From: Campylobacter sp. RM10537
GTDB lineage: Bacteria; Campylobacterota; Campylobacteria; Campylobacterales; Campylobacteraceae
Direction: 5' to 3'
DNA length: 64,000 nt
NCBI RefSeq assembly: GCF_022369435.1
Contig: NZ_CP059597.1
Coordinates: 310,001 to 374,000, forward strand
The translations under genes and the position numbers were made by a program. The first letter of the stretch is position 1. Each line of letters begins with the position of its first letter. This document shows positions 48,533 to 58,345 of the stretch, piece after piece. Below the pieces are notes generated by a model, which saw only the letters and a list, made by a program, of their open reading frames with translations, was not told the DNA's origin and did no database searches.

Positions 48533-49766
48533 TATGTTTTTTTTCTCCAAAAAAAACTTTAAAACAATGCTTGTTATTTTCATAATAATAAATAATATCA
48601 AAATTATGTAGTTTGCATACTTCAAAGACGATATAAAGACCCAATCCCATTCCCTTTACTTTTTCATCTTTTTCCCGAGTGAAAGCTTCAAAATAGTATT
48701 CTATAGGTTCGCTTAATTTTCGTCCTGGATTTTGTATAATAAAATATTGATGATGAGAGTATATTTCACAAGTTCCATTACTTGAATATTTTAAAGCATT
48801 GTCGATTAAATTTTTTAATATTAAAGGAAAAATTTCCATATCAACATTAATCAAAGCATCGCTTTTTAAATAAATTTTGACAATTTTATTAAAATCATCT
48901 CTCATTAAATAATTTTTAGCTTCTTCTAGTATAGTGCTAAAATGGACAGGTTTGAAATGCAAATTATAGTTTTTTGAAAAAAGATTTTCTATCTTTGCAA
49001 ATTCATTAATTAAAGAATCCATGCGTGAGAATATATCAATAAGTCTTTCTTTTTGCTTGATTTCTCTAACCATTTCTGCAATGATTCTCCCTTTACCTAT
49101 AGGAGTTTTTAATTCATGCATAATCGTGCGTAAAAAAAGTTGTCTTGATTGTATTAACTCTTGATTTCTTATAAAAGCCTTTTTAAATTCAAAGGCAATT
49201 TTTCCTATTTCATCTTCTTGATAATCAATAAAATCAGGTTTTTTTCCATTTGCTGCTTCTGCAACTTGTTTTCTAAGTTTTTTAAGAGGTTCTAAGGATT
49301 TTAAAACCGAAAAATACATAAAAACAACTAAAAAAGAAAAAAAGAAAAATCCTATCAATAAAAGATTATAAATTCTGTCATTAATATTTTCTTTATAAAG
49401 TTTTTTAAAATCGCCACATTGAATATCAACATAAAGATTATTATGATATTTTAAAGATAAAAAATGACATATTTCATTATTGCTATCATAAAAAAGAATT
49501 TCACCATTTTCTTTAATGGCATTTATTAAATCTAAATTTTTTACAATAGAAAAATTATTATTATTAAAGTAAGCATCTATATTAAAATTTGAATTGTAAG
49601 AATTTATCATATTCTTAACAAGATTTTTTTGTCTTAAAACCCCTTCTTCGGCGTAAGCATTTTCTTCAATTTTTAATAAAACAATAAAAAGAATACAAAC
49701 CAAAAGAAAGGTTACAACAAATAAAACAACTAATTTAGTATAAATAGAATATTTTTTTTGAATCAT
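48522..49766 (-). CDS. racS: RacS, sensor histidine kinase
   Basis: The 414-residue kinase has two membrane segments (about 12-32 and 135-155), a periplasmic domain of about 100 residues, a HAMP-like linker, the H box [11 protein letters not shown] with H217, and a C-terminal ATPase domain ([12 protein letters not shown] and [12 protein letters not shown]). RacRS affects growth at 42 C, colonisation and respiratory gene control in C. jejuni. It overlaps racR by 4 bases and recR by 11. Confidence 0.92.
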   Translation of the reverse strand: MIQKKYSIYTKLVVLFVVTFLLVCILFIVLLKIEENAYAEEGVLRQKNLVKNMINSYNSNFNIDAYFNNNNFSIVKNLDLINAIKENGEILFYDSNNEICHFLSLKYHNNLYVDIQCGDFKKLYKENINDRIYNLLLIGFFFFSFLVVFMYFSVLKSLEPLKKLRKQVAEAANGKKPDFIDYQEDEIGKIAFEFKKAFIRNQELIQSRQLFLRTIMHELKTPIGKGRIIAEMVREIKQKERLIDIFSRMDSLINEFAKIENLFSKNYNLHFKPVHFSTILEEAKNYLMRDDFNKIVKIYLKSDALINVDMEIFPLILKNLIDNALKYSSNGTCEIYSHHQYFIIQNPGRKLSEPIEYYFEAFTREKDEKVKGMGLGLYIVFEVCKLHNFDIIYYYENNKHCFKVFFGEKKHNET

Positions 49767-50434
49767 CCTATAAGTTTATATCCTATTCCCCTAACAGAAA
49801 AAATATGTTTTGGAGATTTAGAACTATCATTTATTTTAGTTCTTAATCGACCAATAATTACATCTAAACTTTTAGAATCTTTATCTTTAAGATTTTTACA
49901 ACGATTAACAAGTTGCTCTCTAGATACACTATAGCTGTGTTGTTGAATAAGATATTCTAAAATTTCATATTCAGCTGGAGTTAGAGTTAAAACTTTATCA
50001 TTATAGCTGATTTCATGTCTTCTTTCATCTATTTTAAAGGCAGAATTGATGTTTTCATTACTAGAAGTTTCAACTCTCTTTGTGCGACGAATAAGACTTG
50101 TGATTCTTGCATACATTTCTTTAGGATCATAAGGCTTAGGAAGATAATCATCTGCACCGATTTGAAGCCCCACAACCTTATCGCTAAGATCTCCTCTTGC
50201 TGAAGAAATGATAATAGGGATATTGTTTTTTTGTCTGATTTCTCTACAGACTTCAAGTCCATCTATCCCAGGTAAAGTTAAGTCTAAAATCAAACAATCA
50301 TAGCCTTGCATCCCCATATTTAAAGCCTCTTTAGGTGTTTGAAAATTTGTAATTTTTATGTTAAATTGAGCTAGATATTCGGATAAAAGTTGTGCAAAAT
50401 CAGGATCATCTTCTATCATTAATACATTAATCAT
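49763..50434 (-). CDS. racR: RacR, OmpR-family response regulator
   Basis: The 223-residue regulator has a receiver domain (D51, K100, acidic pair at 9-10) and a winged-helix domain ending SVRGIGYKL. AAGGAAAATATTATA precedes the ATG, a rather long spacing. It is a close paralogue of CprR at 4479: both read LMIEDD, LPG(L/I)DGLEVC, PIIISSARxD and IGADDYLPKPY or near variants. Confidence 0.93.
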   Translation of the reverse strand: MINVLMIEDDPDFAQLLSEYLAQFNIKITNFQTPKEALNMGMQGYDCLILDLTLPGIDGLEVCREIRQKNNIPIIISSARGDLSDKVVGLQIGADDYLPKPYDPKEMYARITSLIRRTKRVETSSNENINSAFKIDERRHEISYNDKVLTLTPAEYEILEYLIQQHSYSVSREQLVNRCKNLKDKDSKSLDVIIGRLRTKINDSSKSPKHIFSVRGIGYKLIG

Positions 50435-50577
50435 TATAATATTTTCCTTACATTATTATTGTACTGTTTTAATAATATTTACATAATTTTATTTAAATTT
50501 TGATAAATTATTGAGCTTATTTTTGCTAAAATTAGCTTTTTTTGATATTTTTTATTACAAAAATTAAGGATTTGGTT

Positions 50578-51690
50578 ATGGAATTAGATTATTATGAGAT
50601 TTTAGAAATTACACGAAATGCCGACAAAGACGGAATAAAAAAGGCTTATAGAAAAATGGCTTTGAAATATCATCCAGATAGAAATCAAGGAGATAAAGAA
50701 GCTGAAAATAAATTTAAATTAGTTAATGAAGCTTATGAAGTTTTAAGTGATGATGAAAAACGTGCTATCTATGATAGATATGGTAAGGATGGGTTAAAAG
50801 GGGGAAGCTTTGGAAGCACTTCTGGTTTTGGGGGTTTTGATGACTTAGGAGATATTTTTTCTAGCTTTTTTGGAGATAGTTTTTCAAAACGTCAAAAAAA
50901 AACAAGTGATGAAAAATTTGCAAGCGATTTAATTGTTAATTTAAGATTAAATTTTAAAGAAGCTGTATTTGGATGTAAAAAGAATATAGATTTTGCTTAT
51001 AAAAATTCTTGTAAAACTTGTCAGGGAACAGGATCTAAAGATGGAAAACTTCAAACTTGTCCTAAATGTAAGGGAAGTGGACAGGTAGGAATTTCTCAAG
51101 GATTTATAACTTTTGCGCAAACTTGTCCAGAGTGTCAAGGTAGTGGAGAAAGCATCCGTGAAAAATGTAATGATTGCAAGGGTAAAGGTTATGAAGAAAT
51201 TAAAGATCAGGTTGAAATTAATATTCCAGAAGGCATAGATAGCGGAATGAATTTAAGAGTTAATTCTAAAGGAAATATGATCAAAAGTGGGTCTAGAGGA
51301 GATTTATATGTTAAAATTATTGTTGATGAGGATAGAACCTTTATAAGGGATGAGAATGATATATATATAGAATATCCAGTATTTTTTACTCAAGCCATTT
51401 TAGGCCAGAGTGTCAAAGTTCCTACTATACGAGGAGAAGCGGTTTTAAATTTACCTAAAGGTGCTAAAGATGGTCAAAGATTTGTTCTTGAGAAAGAAGG
51501 AGTAAAAGATGTGCATAGCTCTTACATAGGTAATCAAATTGTCCAAATTTCTATTAAATTTCCCCATTCTTTAAATGATGAGCAAAAAGAACTTTTAGAA
51601 AAACTTAGTGAAAGTTTTGGAATTAAAGATGGTATGCATCAAGAGCAAAAAGGATTTTTTGAAAAAATAGCTGATTGGTTTAAATCTTAA
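50578..51690 (+). CDS. dnaJ: DnaJ chaperone
   Basis: I choose ATG 50578 (MELDYYEIL, 370 residues) with TAAGGA upstream; the frame extends to TTG 50542 without homology. A J domain (1-72) with HPD, a Gly-Phe region, four zinc repeats ([32 protein letters not shown]) and two C-terminal substrate-binding domains follow. It is the second J protein of the window beside CbpA. No HAIR or CIRCE element is visible upstream. Confidence 0.97.
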   Translation: MELDYYEILEITRNADKDGIKKAYRKMALKYHPDRNQGDKEAENKFKLVNEAYEVLSDDEKRAIYDRYGKDGLKGGSFGSTSGFGGFDDLGDIFSSFFGDSFSKRQKKTSDEKFASDLIVNLRLNFKEAVFGCKKNIDFAYKNSCKTCQGTGSKDGKLQTCPKCKGSGQVGISQGFITFAQTCPECQGSGESIREKCNDCKGKGYEEIKDQVEINIPEGIDSGMNLRVNSKGNMIKSGSRGDLYVKIIVDEDRTFIRDENDIYIEYPVFFTQAILGQSVKVPTIRGEAVLNLPKGAKDGQRFVLEKEGVKDVHSSYIGNQIVQISIKFPHSLNDEQKELLEKLSESFGIKDGMHQEQKGFFEKIADWFKS

Positions 51691-51767
51691 AGCCAATCAC
51701 AAAAAACATTTTATAAATAAAATTAAAAGTGTTTTTTATAAAAATTCAAAATTTTTTAGACATAAAA

Positions 51768-51795
51768 AAAGCTAGGTTTTATAAAACCTAGCTTT
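51768..51795. terminator. Bidirectional terminator between dnaJ and porA
   Basis: A perfect palindrome with arms AAAGCTAGGTTTTA and TAAAACCTAGCTTT. On the minus strand it is followed by a T run, ending porA; the plus strand reads into it 77 bases after dnaJ. Confidence 0.88.
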
Positions 51796-51819
51796 AAAGA
51801 ATTTAATTCTAAGTGATTT

Positions 51820-53094
51820 TTAGAATTTGTAAAGAGCTTGAAGTCTCACAGCGTTGTGATCACTTTTACCATTTTTATCTGCATCTATATTTACATAAGA
51901 ATAGAATGCTGAGAAGTCAAGTTTTGGAGAATATTTATAATCTACTCTTGCAACTGCTTCTAATTTTTTACCACCTGTGTGATCATCTGTTTTAGTTCCA
52001 CCATATACGAAATCACCACCTACGCGAACTGTTTCGTTGAAAGTGTAACCAGCTGTTACATAACCGAAGATATTTCTACCAAGATCACCATTAAGATTTG
52101 ATCCTTCAGTATAGAAAATTTCTTGACCAGCTAATACAGATCCAAGATTTCCTTGATCTTCAATTGTAGTCATAGTTGCTTTATTTTTATCACCGTAGTA
52201 TAAACCACCAAGGCTAGCATCCCAACCATTTAATTCAATGCTACCTTTTAAAGCAAAGAAATTACCATTTCCAGCTCCGTTTTTAGTTTCGTTATCTAAA
52301 GAGTTTCCTAAATAAGTACCTTCAAGTGTCCAGTTGATGCCATCAAAAATAGTTGTACTATAAGCTCCGTCTAAAGCATAGAAGAAACCTACTTTATCCC
52401 AGTAAGCTAACCATAATTGTGGATTAAGTTGACCGCCAAGAGTTTCATAAGAACCTACAGCAGCAGCACCATACATATTGCCGATTGAATCACCAGCGAT
52501 ATTGGTCAGGAATCCGCCCATATCTCCTGTATAATATTTAACTTTACCATTGTCTATCACAGCATTTGATTGTTCGCTTGTCATAAAGCTATCTACAGCA
52601 AAAGCAGCTAGAGTTAAACCATCGATGCTATTATTTACTACTTTAACACCTGTTCCAACTAAACCATCGATTTCATTGTCAGTCCAGATAGTGTTAAGTT
52701 GTTGTTTACCAGCAATTACGCTTGTAGCTACATCTTCATTTGTATAAGTTAAATATAATTGGCGAACTGCAAAACCTTTTTTATCATTTTGAGTTTCTTG
52801 AACTCCGTATCCACCATCAGTAGCAGCATAATCAAATTGAACAAAAGCTTTAAAATTATCAGCTATAGCAGCGCTGAAATTAACTTGAGCTCTGTATTTG
52901 TGTGCTTGGCGATCTTGTATTAAGAAATCTCTATCGCTTTTAAATTTTTTATCAAAAGAACCTGATTCATATCTATATCTTAATACTCCAGATACATCGA
53001 TATTTTTGATAGCTTCTTCTACTGGAGTAGCACTAGCTACAGAAAAAGCACTTGCAGTAAGAGCTGCAACTAAACTAAGTTTAACTAGTTTCAT
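51820..53094 (-). CDS. porA: PorA, major outer membrane porin (MOMP)
   Basis: The 424-residue protein has a signal peptide ([21 protein letters not shown]) followed by the conserved [20 protein letters not shown] start of mature MOMP. Alternating amphipathic strands suggest the trimeric 18-strand barrel, and it ends in the C-terminal Phe (LQALYKF) recognised by the BAM complex. Codon use is markedly biased, as expected for the most abundant outer membrane protein. Variable segments, such as [16 protein letters not shown] near residue 50, mark exposed loops and are useful for typing. It has a good promoter and its own terminator, so it is monocistronic. Confidence 0.96.
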   Translation of the reverse strand: MKLVKLSLVAALTASAFSVASATPVEEAIKNIDVSGVLRYRYESGSFDKKFKSDRDFLIQDRQAHKYRAQVNFSAAIADNFKAFVQFDYAATDGGYGVQETQNDKKGFAVRQLYLTYTNEDVATSVIAGKQQLNTIWTDNEIDGLVGTGVKVVNNSIDGLTLAAFAVDSFMTSEQSNAVIDNGKVKYYTGDMGGFLTNIAGDSIGNMYGAAAVGSYETLGGQLNPQLWLAYWDKVGFFYALDGAYSTTIFDGINWTLEGTYLGNSLDNETKNGAGNGNFFALKGSIELNGWDASLGGLYYGDKNKATMTTIEDQGNLGSVLAGQEIFYTEGSNLNGDLGRNIFGYVTAGYTFNETVRVGGDFVYGGTKTDDHTGGKKLEAVARVDYKYSPKLDFSAFYSYVNIDADKNGKSDHNAVRLQALYKF

Positions 53095-53101
53095 GAGAAT
53101 T

Positions 53102-53139
53102 CTCCTTCTTAAAATTAAAATTAAAACGATGTAATTGTA
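53102..53139 (-). promoter_or_regulatory. porA promoter and ribosome binding site
   Basis: The minus strand reads TATGCTACAAT at the core: an extended -10 (TACAAT at 53134-53139) with TG upstream. AAGGAG lies at 53102-53107, 7 bases before ATG 53094. Confidence 0.6.
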
Positions 53140-53220
53140 GCATAAAAAATAAGAGTTTATCTTAAAAAATACTTAAAGTTTATTTTAGGTTTAATTTTGA
53201 AGTTTTAAAATAAAGCAAAT

Positions 53221-53294
53221 TCTAGCTAAGCCTAAAGCCTAGCTAGAGTATAATTTTAAGGAGTTTTCTTATGAATGTTTGTATTCATTTGTAA
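53221..53294 (+). other. Hairpin, TATAAT box, RBS and 7-codon ORF in the porA-dsbD spacer
   Basis: An inverted repeat (TCTAGCTA 53221-53228 and TAGCTAGA 53240-53247) is followed by TATAAT (53249-53254), AAGGAG (53258-53263) and ATG 53271 opening a 7-residue ORF, MNVCIHL, with TAA at 53292-53294. The first codons also form an inverted repeat (ATGAAT/ATTCAT). Nothing on the plus strand follows, so it may be the severed head of a lost gene or a tiny leader ORF. The -10 and the RBS are too close to work together. Confidence 0.35.
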
Positions 53295-53324
53295 GTATAA
53301 AAATTAAAAGTAAATGATAAGTAA

Positions 53325-53342
53325 TTGTAAAAATTTTTACAA
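53325..53342. repeat. AT-only perfect palindrome after dsbD
   Basis: TTGTAAAAATTTTTACAA is an 18-base perfect palindrome 12 bases beyond the dsbD stop. It could act as a weak terminator, but it has no GC pairs in its core and no adjacent T run. Confidence 0.35.
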
Positions 53343-53353
53343 AAATTTATTTT

Positions 53354-55054
53354 TTATGATTTTAACTTTTTCAATAAATCATCAGCATTTATAAAGCCTG
53401 TAATTTTTAATTGTTCTTTACCATTTTCAAAAAAAATCAAAACTGGTGGTCCAAAAACATTAAATTGTTTCATGATTTTTATATCTTCATTGTTATTTTG
53501 ACTGACATCAACCTTGATTAATTTGTATTTTTTAACTTGATCAATAACTCTTTTATCACTGAAAGTAAGTTCATCTAAGAGCTTACAATTTTCACACCAA
53601 GATGCTGTAAAATCAAGCATTAAAGCTTGATTGTTTTTTATTTCTTGATTGATTTGATCTAGATTGTTTATAAAATGATAATTTAAAGCTTGATTTTTTT
53701 CTTTTGCGCTAAAATTTAAAGGATTTAAAAAATCTTTTGATCCAAAAAGTCCACCTAAAAATAAGCAAATAGAATAGCTTAAAACTAAAATTAAAATGCT
53801 TTTTTTTATCTTGGCAAAAGCATTGAAAGCTTTTTCAAAAATTCCCATAAAAACACTAAAAAATATACCTAAAATTCCAAAAGCCATTAAAACATAATGT
53901 GTTGCTATAATGCGAGAGAGTATCCAAATGGTCATTGCAAACATAATAAAGCCAAAAAATACTTTTACTTTTTCCATCCAAACACCTGGTTTTAAGAATC
54001 CTAATCCTAAGCCAATAAAAAGCAAAGGAATTCCCATGCCAAAACTCATTATAAAAAGCGCACTTCCGCCAAGCAAGGCATCTTTTGTATTTGCTATATA
54101 TATCAAGGCTCCAGCTAAAGGAGCTGCAACGCAAGGTCCTACAATTAAAGCAGATAAAAAGCCCATAATGGCTATCCCTATAATGCCTTTTTTGTTACCA
54201 CTTTTTTTGTGAATGAAATTTTGAAATTTCAAAGGTACTTCAAAACGTAAAATATCAAACATTGCAAGTGCAAAAAGAATAAAAATCAGTGCAAAAATAA
54301 TTAAAACACTAGGTTTTTGCAAAATTCCTTGAACACTTGCGCCCAAAAAACTAGCAATAATTCCAGCAATAGCGTATGCTAAAGACATAAAAAACACATA
54401 AACAAATGAAAGAAAAAAGCTATGTTTTTTAGAATTTTTATTTCCACTTTTTGCAATTAATAAAGAAGATAAAATAGGAATCATAGGTAAAATACAAGGA
54501 GTGAGAGAAAGTAAAATTCCATAGCCAAAAAAACTAAGTAAAATCCAAAAAAGATTATTTGTAGCTAGAAAATTAGCAATTATTCCTTCTTCGGATTGAG
54601 AATTGAAATTTTCTTTAGATTTTTTATTTTGTTTATAAGGTTTTGAAATTGAAAATTGATTGTTTTTATGTGTAAGATTTAGATACCAAATTTGAGGATT
54701 GTAGCATAAACCTTGTTTAGAGCAACCTTGAAATTCAAATTTTATTTGATTGAGATTTTTTTTAGCATAATGTTCTAAAAGCAAATTTGGTAAGGCTAAA
54801 TTTAATTCTTTAAAATACACTTTTTCATTATTTTCTTCAACACTTGGAGGTAAATTTAAAAAAGATGTTATATCTTTGTCGTTAATGTAAAGTTTGATTT
54901 TATTTGCATATAGATAAATATCTTGTCCTAATTTAACATTGATAATAATAGAGCTATCATATTTTTTTGAATCAACGTGAAAAGCATCATTTAAAGATAA
55001 AATAGAAGCAAATGAAATGCAAAAATTAAGTAAAAGTATTGTGATAAAACGCAA
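53354..55054 (-). CDS. dsbD: DsbD, thiol:disulfide interchange protein
   Basis: The 566-residue protein has a signal peptide, an N-terminal periplasmic domain with a Cys pair (CSKQGLCYN near residue 115), a transmembrane domain with the two redox Cys in TPCILPMIP and GPCVAAPLAG, and a C-terminal thioredoxin domain with WCENC. All three redox pairs are present. It carries electrons from cytoplasmic thioredoxin to periplasmic thiol proteins. It is divergent from the macA operon across about 200 bases. Confidence 0.95.
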   Translation of the reverse strand: MRFITILLLNFCISFASILSLNDAFHVDSKKYDSSIIINVKLGQDIYLYANKIKLYINDKDITSFLNLPPSVEENNEKVYFKELNLALPNLLLEHYAKKNLNQIKFEFQGCSKQGLCYNPQIWYLNLTHKNNQFSISKPYKQNKKSKENFNSQSEEGIIANFLATNNLFWILLSFFGYGILLSLTPCILPMIPILSSLLIAKSGNKNSKKHSFFLSFVYVFFMSLAYAIAGIIASFLGASVQGILQKPSVLIIFALIFILFALAMFDILRFEVPLKFQNFIHKKSGNKKGIIGIAIMGFLSALIVGPCVAAPLAGALIYIANTKDALLGGSALFIMSFGMGIPLLFIGLGLGFLKPGVWMEKVKVFFGFIMFAMTIWILSRIIATHYVLMAFGILGIFFSVFMGIFEKAFNAFAKIKKSILILVLSYSICLFLGGLFGSKDFLNPLNFSAKEKNQALNYHFINNLDQINQEIKNNQALMLDFTASWCENCKLLDELTFSDKRVIDQVKKYKLIKVDVSQNNNEDIKIMKQFNVFGPPVLIFFENGKEQLKITGFINADDLLKKLKS

Positions 55055-55189
55055 TTATTTTTCCTTTTTAGAAAGTATTTTTTTGATTAAAAATTATATT
55101 TTTTTGTAGTAAATTAAAAAAGCTTTTTTATTAAAAAATAAAAAATTATAGTATTTTAACTTATGTTTAAATATTAAAAATTTACAATA

Positions 55190-55207
55190 ATTCACAAAAA
55201 ATTCACT
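55190..55207 (+). promoter_or_regulatory. DccR box upstream of macA
   Basis: ATTCAC-AAAAAA-TTCACT is an exact match to WTTCAC-N6-TTCACW, the motif reported for DccR-regulated C. jejuni promoters. The two TTCAC units are 11 bases apart, about one helical turn. It ends 7 bases before the -10 box at 55215. Confidence 0.88.
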
Positions 55208-55214
55208 TTCAAGC

Positions 55215-55220
55215 TATAAA
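55215..55220 (+). promoter_or_regulatory. -10 box of the macAB operon
   Basis: TATAAA, 7 bases downstream of the DccR box. Transcription would begin near 55227, too close to ATG 55232 for an RBS, which favours the macA start at 55253. Confidence 0.55.
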
Positions 55221-55252
55221 ATTGATTTAAAATGATTAATTTAAGGTTTTTA

Positions 55253-56413
55253 ATGAAAAAAAAGATTATTTTTATCATAATATTTTTAATTGTTATTATT
55301 AGTGGAGTTTATTATTGGTTTTTTTATAATACAGAAAAAGTGACCTATCTTACTCAAAAAATACAAAGAGAAAATATATCCCAATCCATAGAAGCTATTG
55401 GAAAAGTTTATGCTAAAGATCAAGTTGATGTTGGAGCTCAGGTTAGTGGACAAATTGTGAAGCGCTATGTAGATGTAGGATCACGAGTAAAACAAGGAGA
55501 TTTGATTGCTCAAATTGATAAAGATAAGCAGCAAAATGATTTGGATATTACAAAAGCACAACTTCAAAGTGCTAAAGCAAATTTAGAAAGTAAAAAAATT
55601 GCTCTAGATATTGCTTTAAGGCAGTATGAAAGAGAAAAGAAGCTTTATGCTGTGAAGGCAACTTCTTTAGAGAATTTAGAGAGTCAAAAAAATAATTATT
55701 ATACGCTTAGGGCTAATGTTGCTGATCTTAATGCACAGGTTGTTCAACTTGAAATCACACTTAAAAATGCTCAAAAAGATTTAGACTATACTACAATAAC
55801 AGCTCCCATTAATGGAGTGATTATCAATGTAGCAGTAGATGAAGGGCAAACTGTTAATGCAAATCAAAATACACCAACTATAGTTCGTATAGCTAATTTA
55901 GATGAGATGGAAGTAAGAATGGAAATTGCAGAAGCGGATGTGAGTAAAATAAAAATAGGTACAGAGCTTAATTTTTCTTTATTGAGCGATCCTCAAAAGA
56001 CTTACCATGCTAAAATAGAAAGCATTGATCCAGCTGATACTGAGGTAAGTGATTCTAGTTCAAATTCAAATTCAAGCTCTTCTAGCTCAAGTTCTAATGC
56101 CATATATTATTATGCTAAATTTTACGTTCCTAATAAAGATAATTTTTTGCGTATAGGTATGAGTGTTGAAAATGAAATTATCGTTGCAAGTGCTAAAAAT
56201 GCGATTGTTGTTCCAAATTATGCGATTAAAAACGATGATAAGGGTTATTATGTTGAGGTTTTAGAAAATGATGAAGTCATTAAAAAATACGTAAAACTTG
56301 GGATTAAAGATGCTATTAATACTGAAATTTTAAAAGGTGTAAATGAAGGTGAGAATTTAATACTTAGTTCTAGTGCTGATGGACTTGCATCAAAAATTAA
56401 GTTGAGATTTTAA
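55253..56413 (+). CDS. macA: MacA, periplasmic membrane-fusion protein of an efflux pump
   Basis: I choose ATG 55253 (MKKKIIFII, 386 residues) with AAGG 6 bases upstream. An N-terminal anchor is followed by a biotinyl-lipoyl-like domain ([20 protein letters not shown]), a coiled-coil hairpin (about 95-160) and beta-barrel domains. A Ser-rich tract ([17 protein letters not shown]) interrupts the barrel domain near residue 270. MacA connects MacB to an outer membrane channel. The DccR box upstream places the operon under DccRS. Confidence 0.93.
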   Translation: MKKKIIFIIIFLIVIISGVYYWFFYNTEKVTYLTQKIQRENISQSIEAIGKVYAKDQVDVGAQVSGQIVKRYVDVGSRVKQGDLIAQIDKDKQQNDLDITKAQLQSAKANLESKKIALDIALRQYEREKKLYAVKATSLENLESQKNNYYTLRANVADLNAQVVQLEITLKNAQKDLDYTTITAPINGVIINVAVDEGQTVNANQNTPTIVRIANLDEMEVRMEIAEADVSKIKIGTELNFSLLSDPQKTYHAKIESIDPADTEVSDSSSNSNSSSSSSSSNAIYYYAKFYVPNKDNFLRIGMSVENEIIVASAKNAIVVPNYAIKNDDKGYYVEVLENDEVIKKYVKLGIKDAINTEILKGVNEGENLILSSSADGLASKIKLRF

Positions 56414-58344
56414 TGATTTATTTGAGAAATATCTATAAAAATATAGGTGAAAACACTATTTTAAAAAATATCAACCTTGATATAGAAAAAGGTGAATTTG
56501 TAGCTATTATCGGTCAAAGCGGGAGTGGTAAAACTTCTTTGCTTAATATTATAGGTACTTTAGATAGTCCAAGCAGTGGAAATTATTTATTGGATGGATA
56601 TGAGGTTACAAAGCTTAATAATGATGAAAAAGCAAGACTAAGACGTGAAAAAATAGGTTTCATTTTTCAACGTTACAATCTTTTAAATTTATTCAATTCT
56701 AGTGAAAATGTTTCTTTACCTGCTATTTATGCGGGCAAAAATGTACAAGAGAGAAGGCAAAGATCTAAGGAATTGTTAAGCGATCTTGGTCTTGAACATA
56801 AGCTTTATTCTAAGCCTAATGAATTAAGTGGTGGCCAGCAACAACGTGTTTCCATAGCAAGGGCTTTGATGAATGGTGGAGAATTGATTTTAGCTGATGA
56901 GCCAACTGGGGCTTTGGATAGTAAAAGTGGAATTATGGTGCTTGAAATTTTACAAAAATTAAATAAGCAGGGTCATACTATTGTTTTAGTTACCCATGAT
57001 CCAAAAATCGCACAACAAGCTAAAAGAGTGATTGAAATAAAAGATGGTGAAATTTTAAGTGATACTAAAGAAAAAAATATTGTCAATAGTCAAGAAATTA
57101 TTTCCAAGATGATGACAAAAGAAAAAAAAACCTTATCTTTACTTAAAAATCAAGCTTTTGAATGTTTTAAAATTGCTTATTCTTCTATAATCGCACATAA
57201 GCTACGTTCAATTTTAACTATGCTTGGTATTATTATAGGAATTGCTTCTGTAGTTTGTGTAGTGGCTTTAGGGCTTGGTTCTCAAGCTAAGGTTTTGCAA
57301 TCCATTTCTGATCTTGGTACTAGTAGTATAGAAATCTTTCCTGGTAAAGGTTTTGGAGATTTGCGTTCGGGTAAAACAAGACTTAATTTTAGCGATTTAA
57401 AAACTTTAAAAAGCTTAAATTTTTTAGAAGCAGTAGATGCTTATACTAGCTCTTCAGGCGTGGCAACTTATAGTAATATTTCTTTAAATGCTAAGGCTGA
57501 AGGAGTTGGAGTTAATAATTTTGCTATTGATGGCTTAAAGATTGATACAGGAAGAATTTTAAGCGAAGATGAGGTGCAACATAGTTCAAATGTTGTTGTT
57601 CTTGATTTTAATGCTAAAAAGAATTTATTTCCAGAATTAAATAATGAAGATGTTTTAGGGCGCGTGGTAATCTTTGATTCTCAACCTTTTAAGATTATAG
57701 GAATTTTAAAAAAAGATCAAAATAAAATATTTGATGATAATGTTGTGCGTCTTTATATTCCTTATACAACGCTTATGAATAAAATCACTGGCGATAAAAA
57801 ATTACGTGAAATCATAGTAAAGGTTAAAGATGATATGGACTCTACTTTAGCTGAAAATGCGATTATACGTGTTTTAACCCTTAAAAGAGGACAAAAAGAT
57901 TTTTTTACTTTTAATTCTGATACTTTTAGAAAAACCTTTACAGCCAATAAAAGAACAACGACTATACTTACAATTTGTGTAGCAGTTATTGCTCTTGTAG
58001 TTGGAGGAATTGGCGTGATGAATATCATGCTTGTTTCGGTAAGTGAAAGAACAAGAGAAATTGGAATTCGTATGGCAATAGGCGCTAGAAGAGAAGATAT
58101 TATGATGCAATTTTTAATTGAAGCAATTATGATATGTACTATAGGAGCGATTTTAGGGGTTGTTTTATCTGTATTTGTCATCTTTGCTTTTAATCATTTA
58201 AGTACCGATTTTCCAATGATTTTAAATGCATATTCTATATTTTTAGGACTTTTAAGTTCAATTTTAATCGGAGTGATTTTTGGATTTTTTCCTGCAAAAA
58301 ATGCAGCAAATTTAAATCCTATTCATGCTTTATCAAAGGAATAA
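56413..58344 (+). CDS. macB: MacB, ABC transporter of the MacAB efflux system
   Basis: The 643-residue protein has an N-terminal ATPase ([36 protein letters not shown]), a linker, one membrane segment near 270, a large periplasmic domain, and three C-terminal membrane segments with the MacB/FtsX pattern [18 protein letters not shown]. It is a mechanotransmission-type exporter of macrolides, peptides or lipids. It overlaps macA by 1 base. Confidence 0.95.
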   Translation: MIYLRNIYKNIGENTILKNINLDIEKGEFVAIIGQSGSGKTSLLNIIGTLDSPSSGNYLLDGYEVTKLNNDEKARLRREKIGFIFQRYNLLNLFNSSENVSLPAIYAGKNVQERRQRSKELLSDLGLEHKLYSKPNELSGGQQQRVSIARALMNGGELILADEPTGALDSKSGIMVLEILQKLNKQGHTIVLVTHDPKIAQQAKRVIEIKDGEILSDTKEKNIVNSQEIISKMMTKEKKTLSLLKNQAFECFKIAYSSIIAHKLRSILTMLGIIIGIASVVCVVALGLGSQAKVLQSISDLGTSSIEIFPGKGFGDLRSGKTRLNFSDLKTLKSLNFLEAVDAYTSSSGVATYSNISLNAKAEGVGVNNFAIDGLKIDTGRILSEDEVQHSSNVVVLDFNAKKNLFPELNNEDVLGRVVIFDSQPFKIIGILKKDQNKIFDDNVVRLYIPYTTLMNKITGDKKLREIIVKVKDDMDSTLAENAIIRVLTLKRGQKDFFTFNSDTFRKTFTANKRTTTILTICVAVIALVVGGIGVMNIMLVSVSERTREIGIRMAIGARREDIMMQFLIEAIMICTIGAILGVVLSVFVIFAFNHLSTDFPMILNAYSIFLGLLSSILIGVIFGFFPAKNAANLNPIHALSKE

Positions 58345-58345
58345 A

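Noticed and set aside
48533-48625. N-terminal extension of RecR from ATG 48625
   Set aside because: The extra 31 residues are hydrophobic shadow sequence of racS and do not match RecR; ATG 48532 fits the family length.
57762-58181. 139-codon minus-strand ORF in macB
   Set aside because: It is antisense to the conserved MacB membrane domain and has no independent support.
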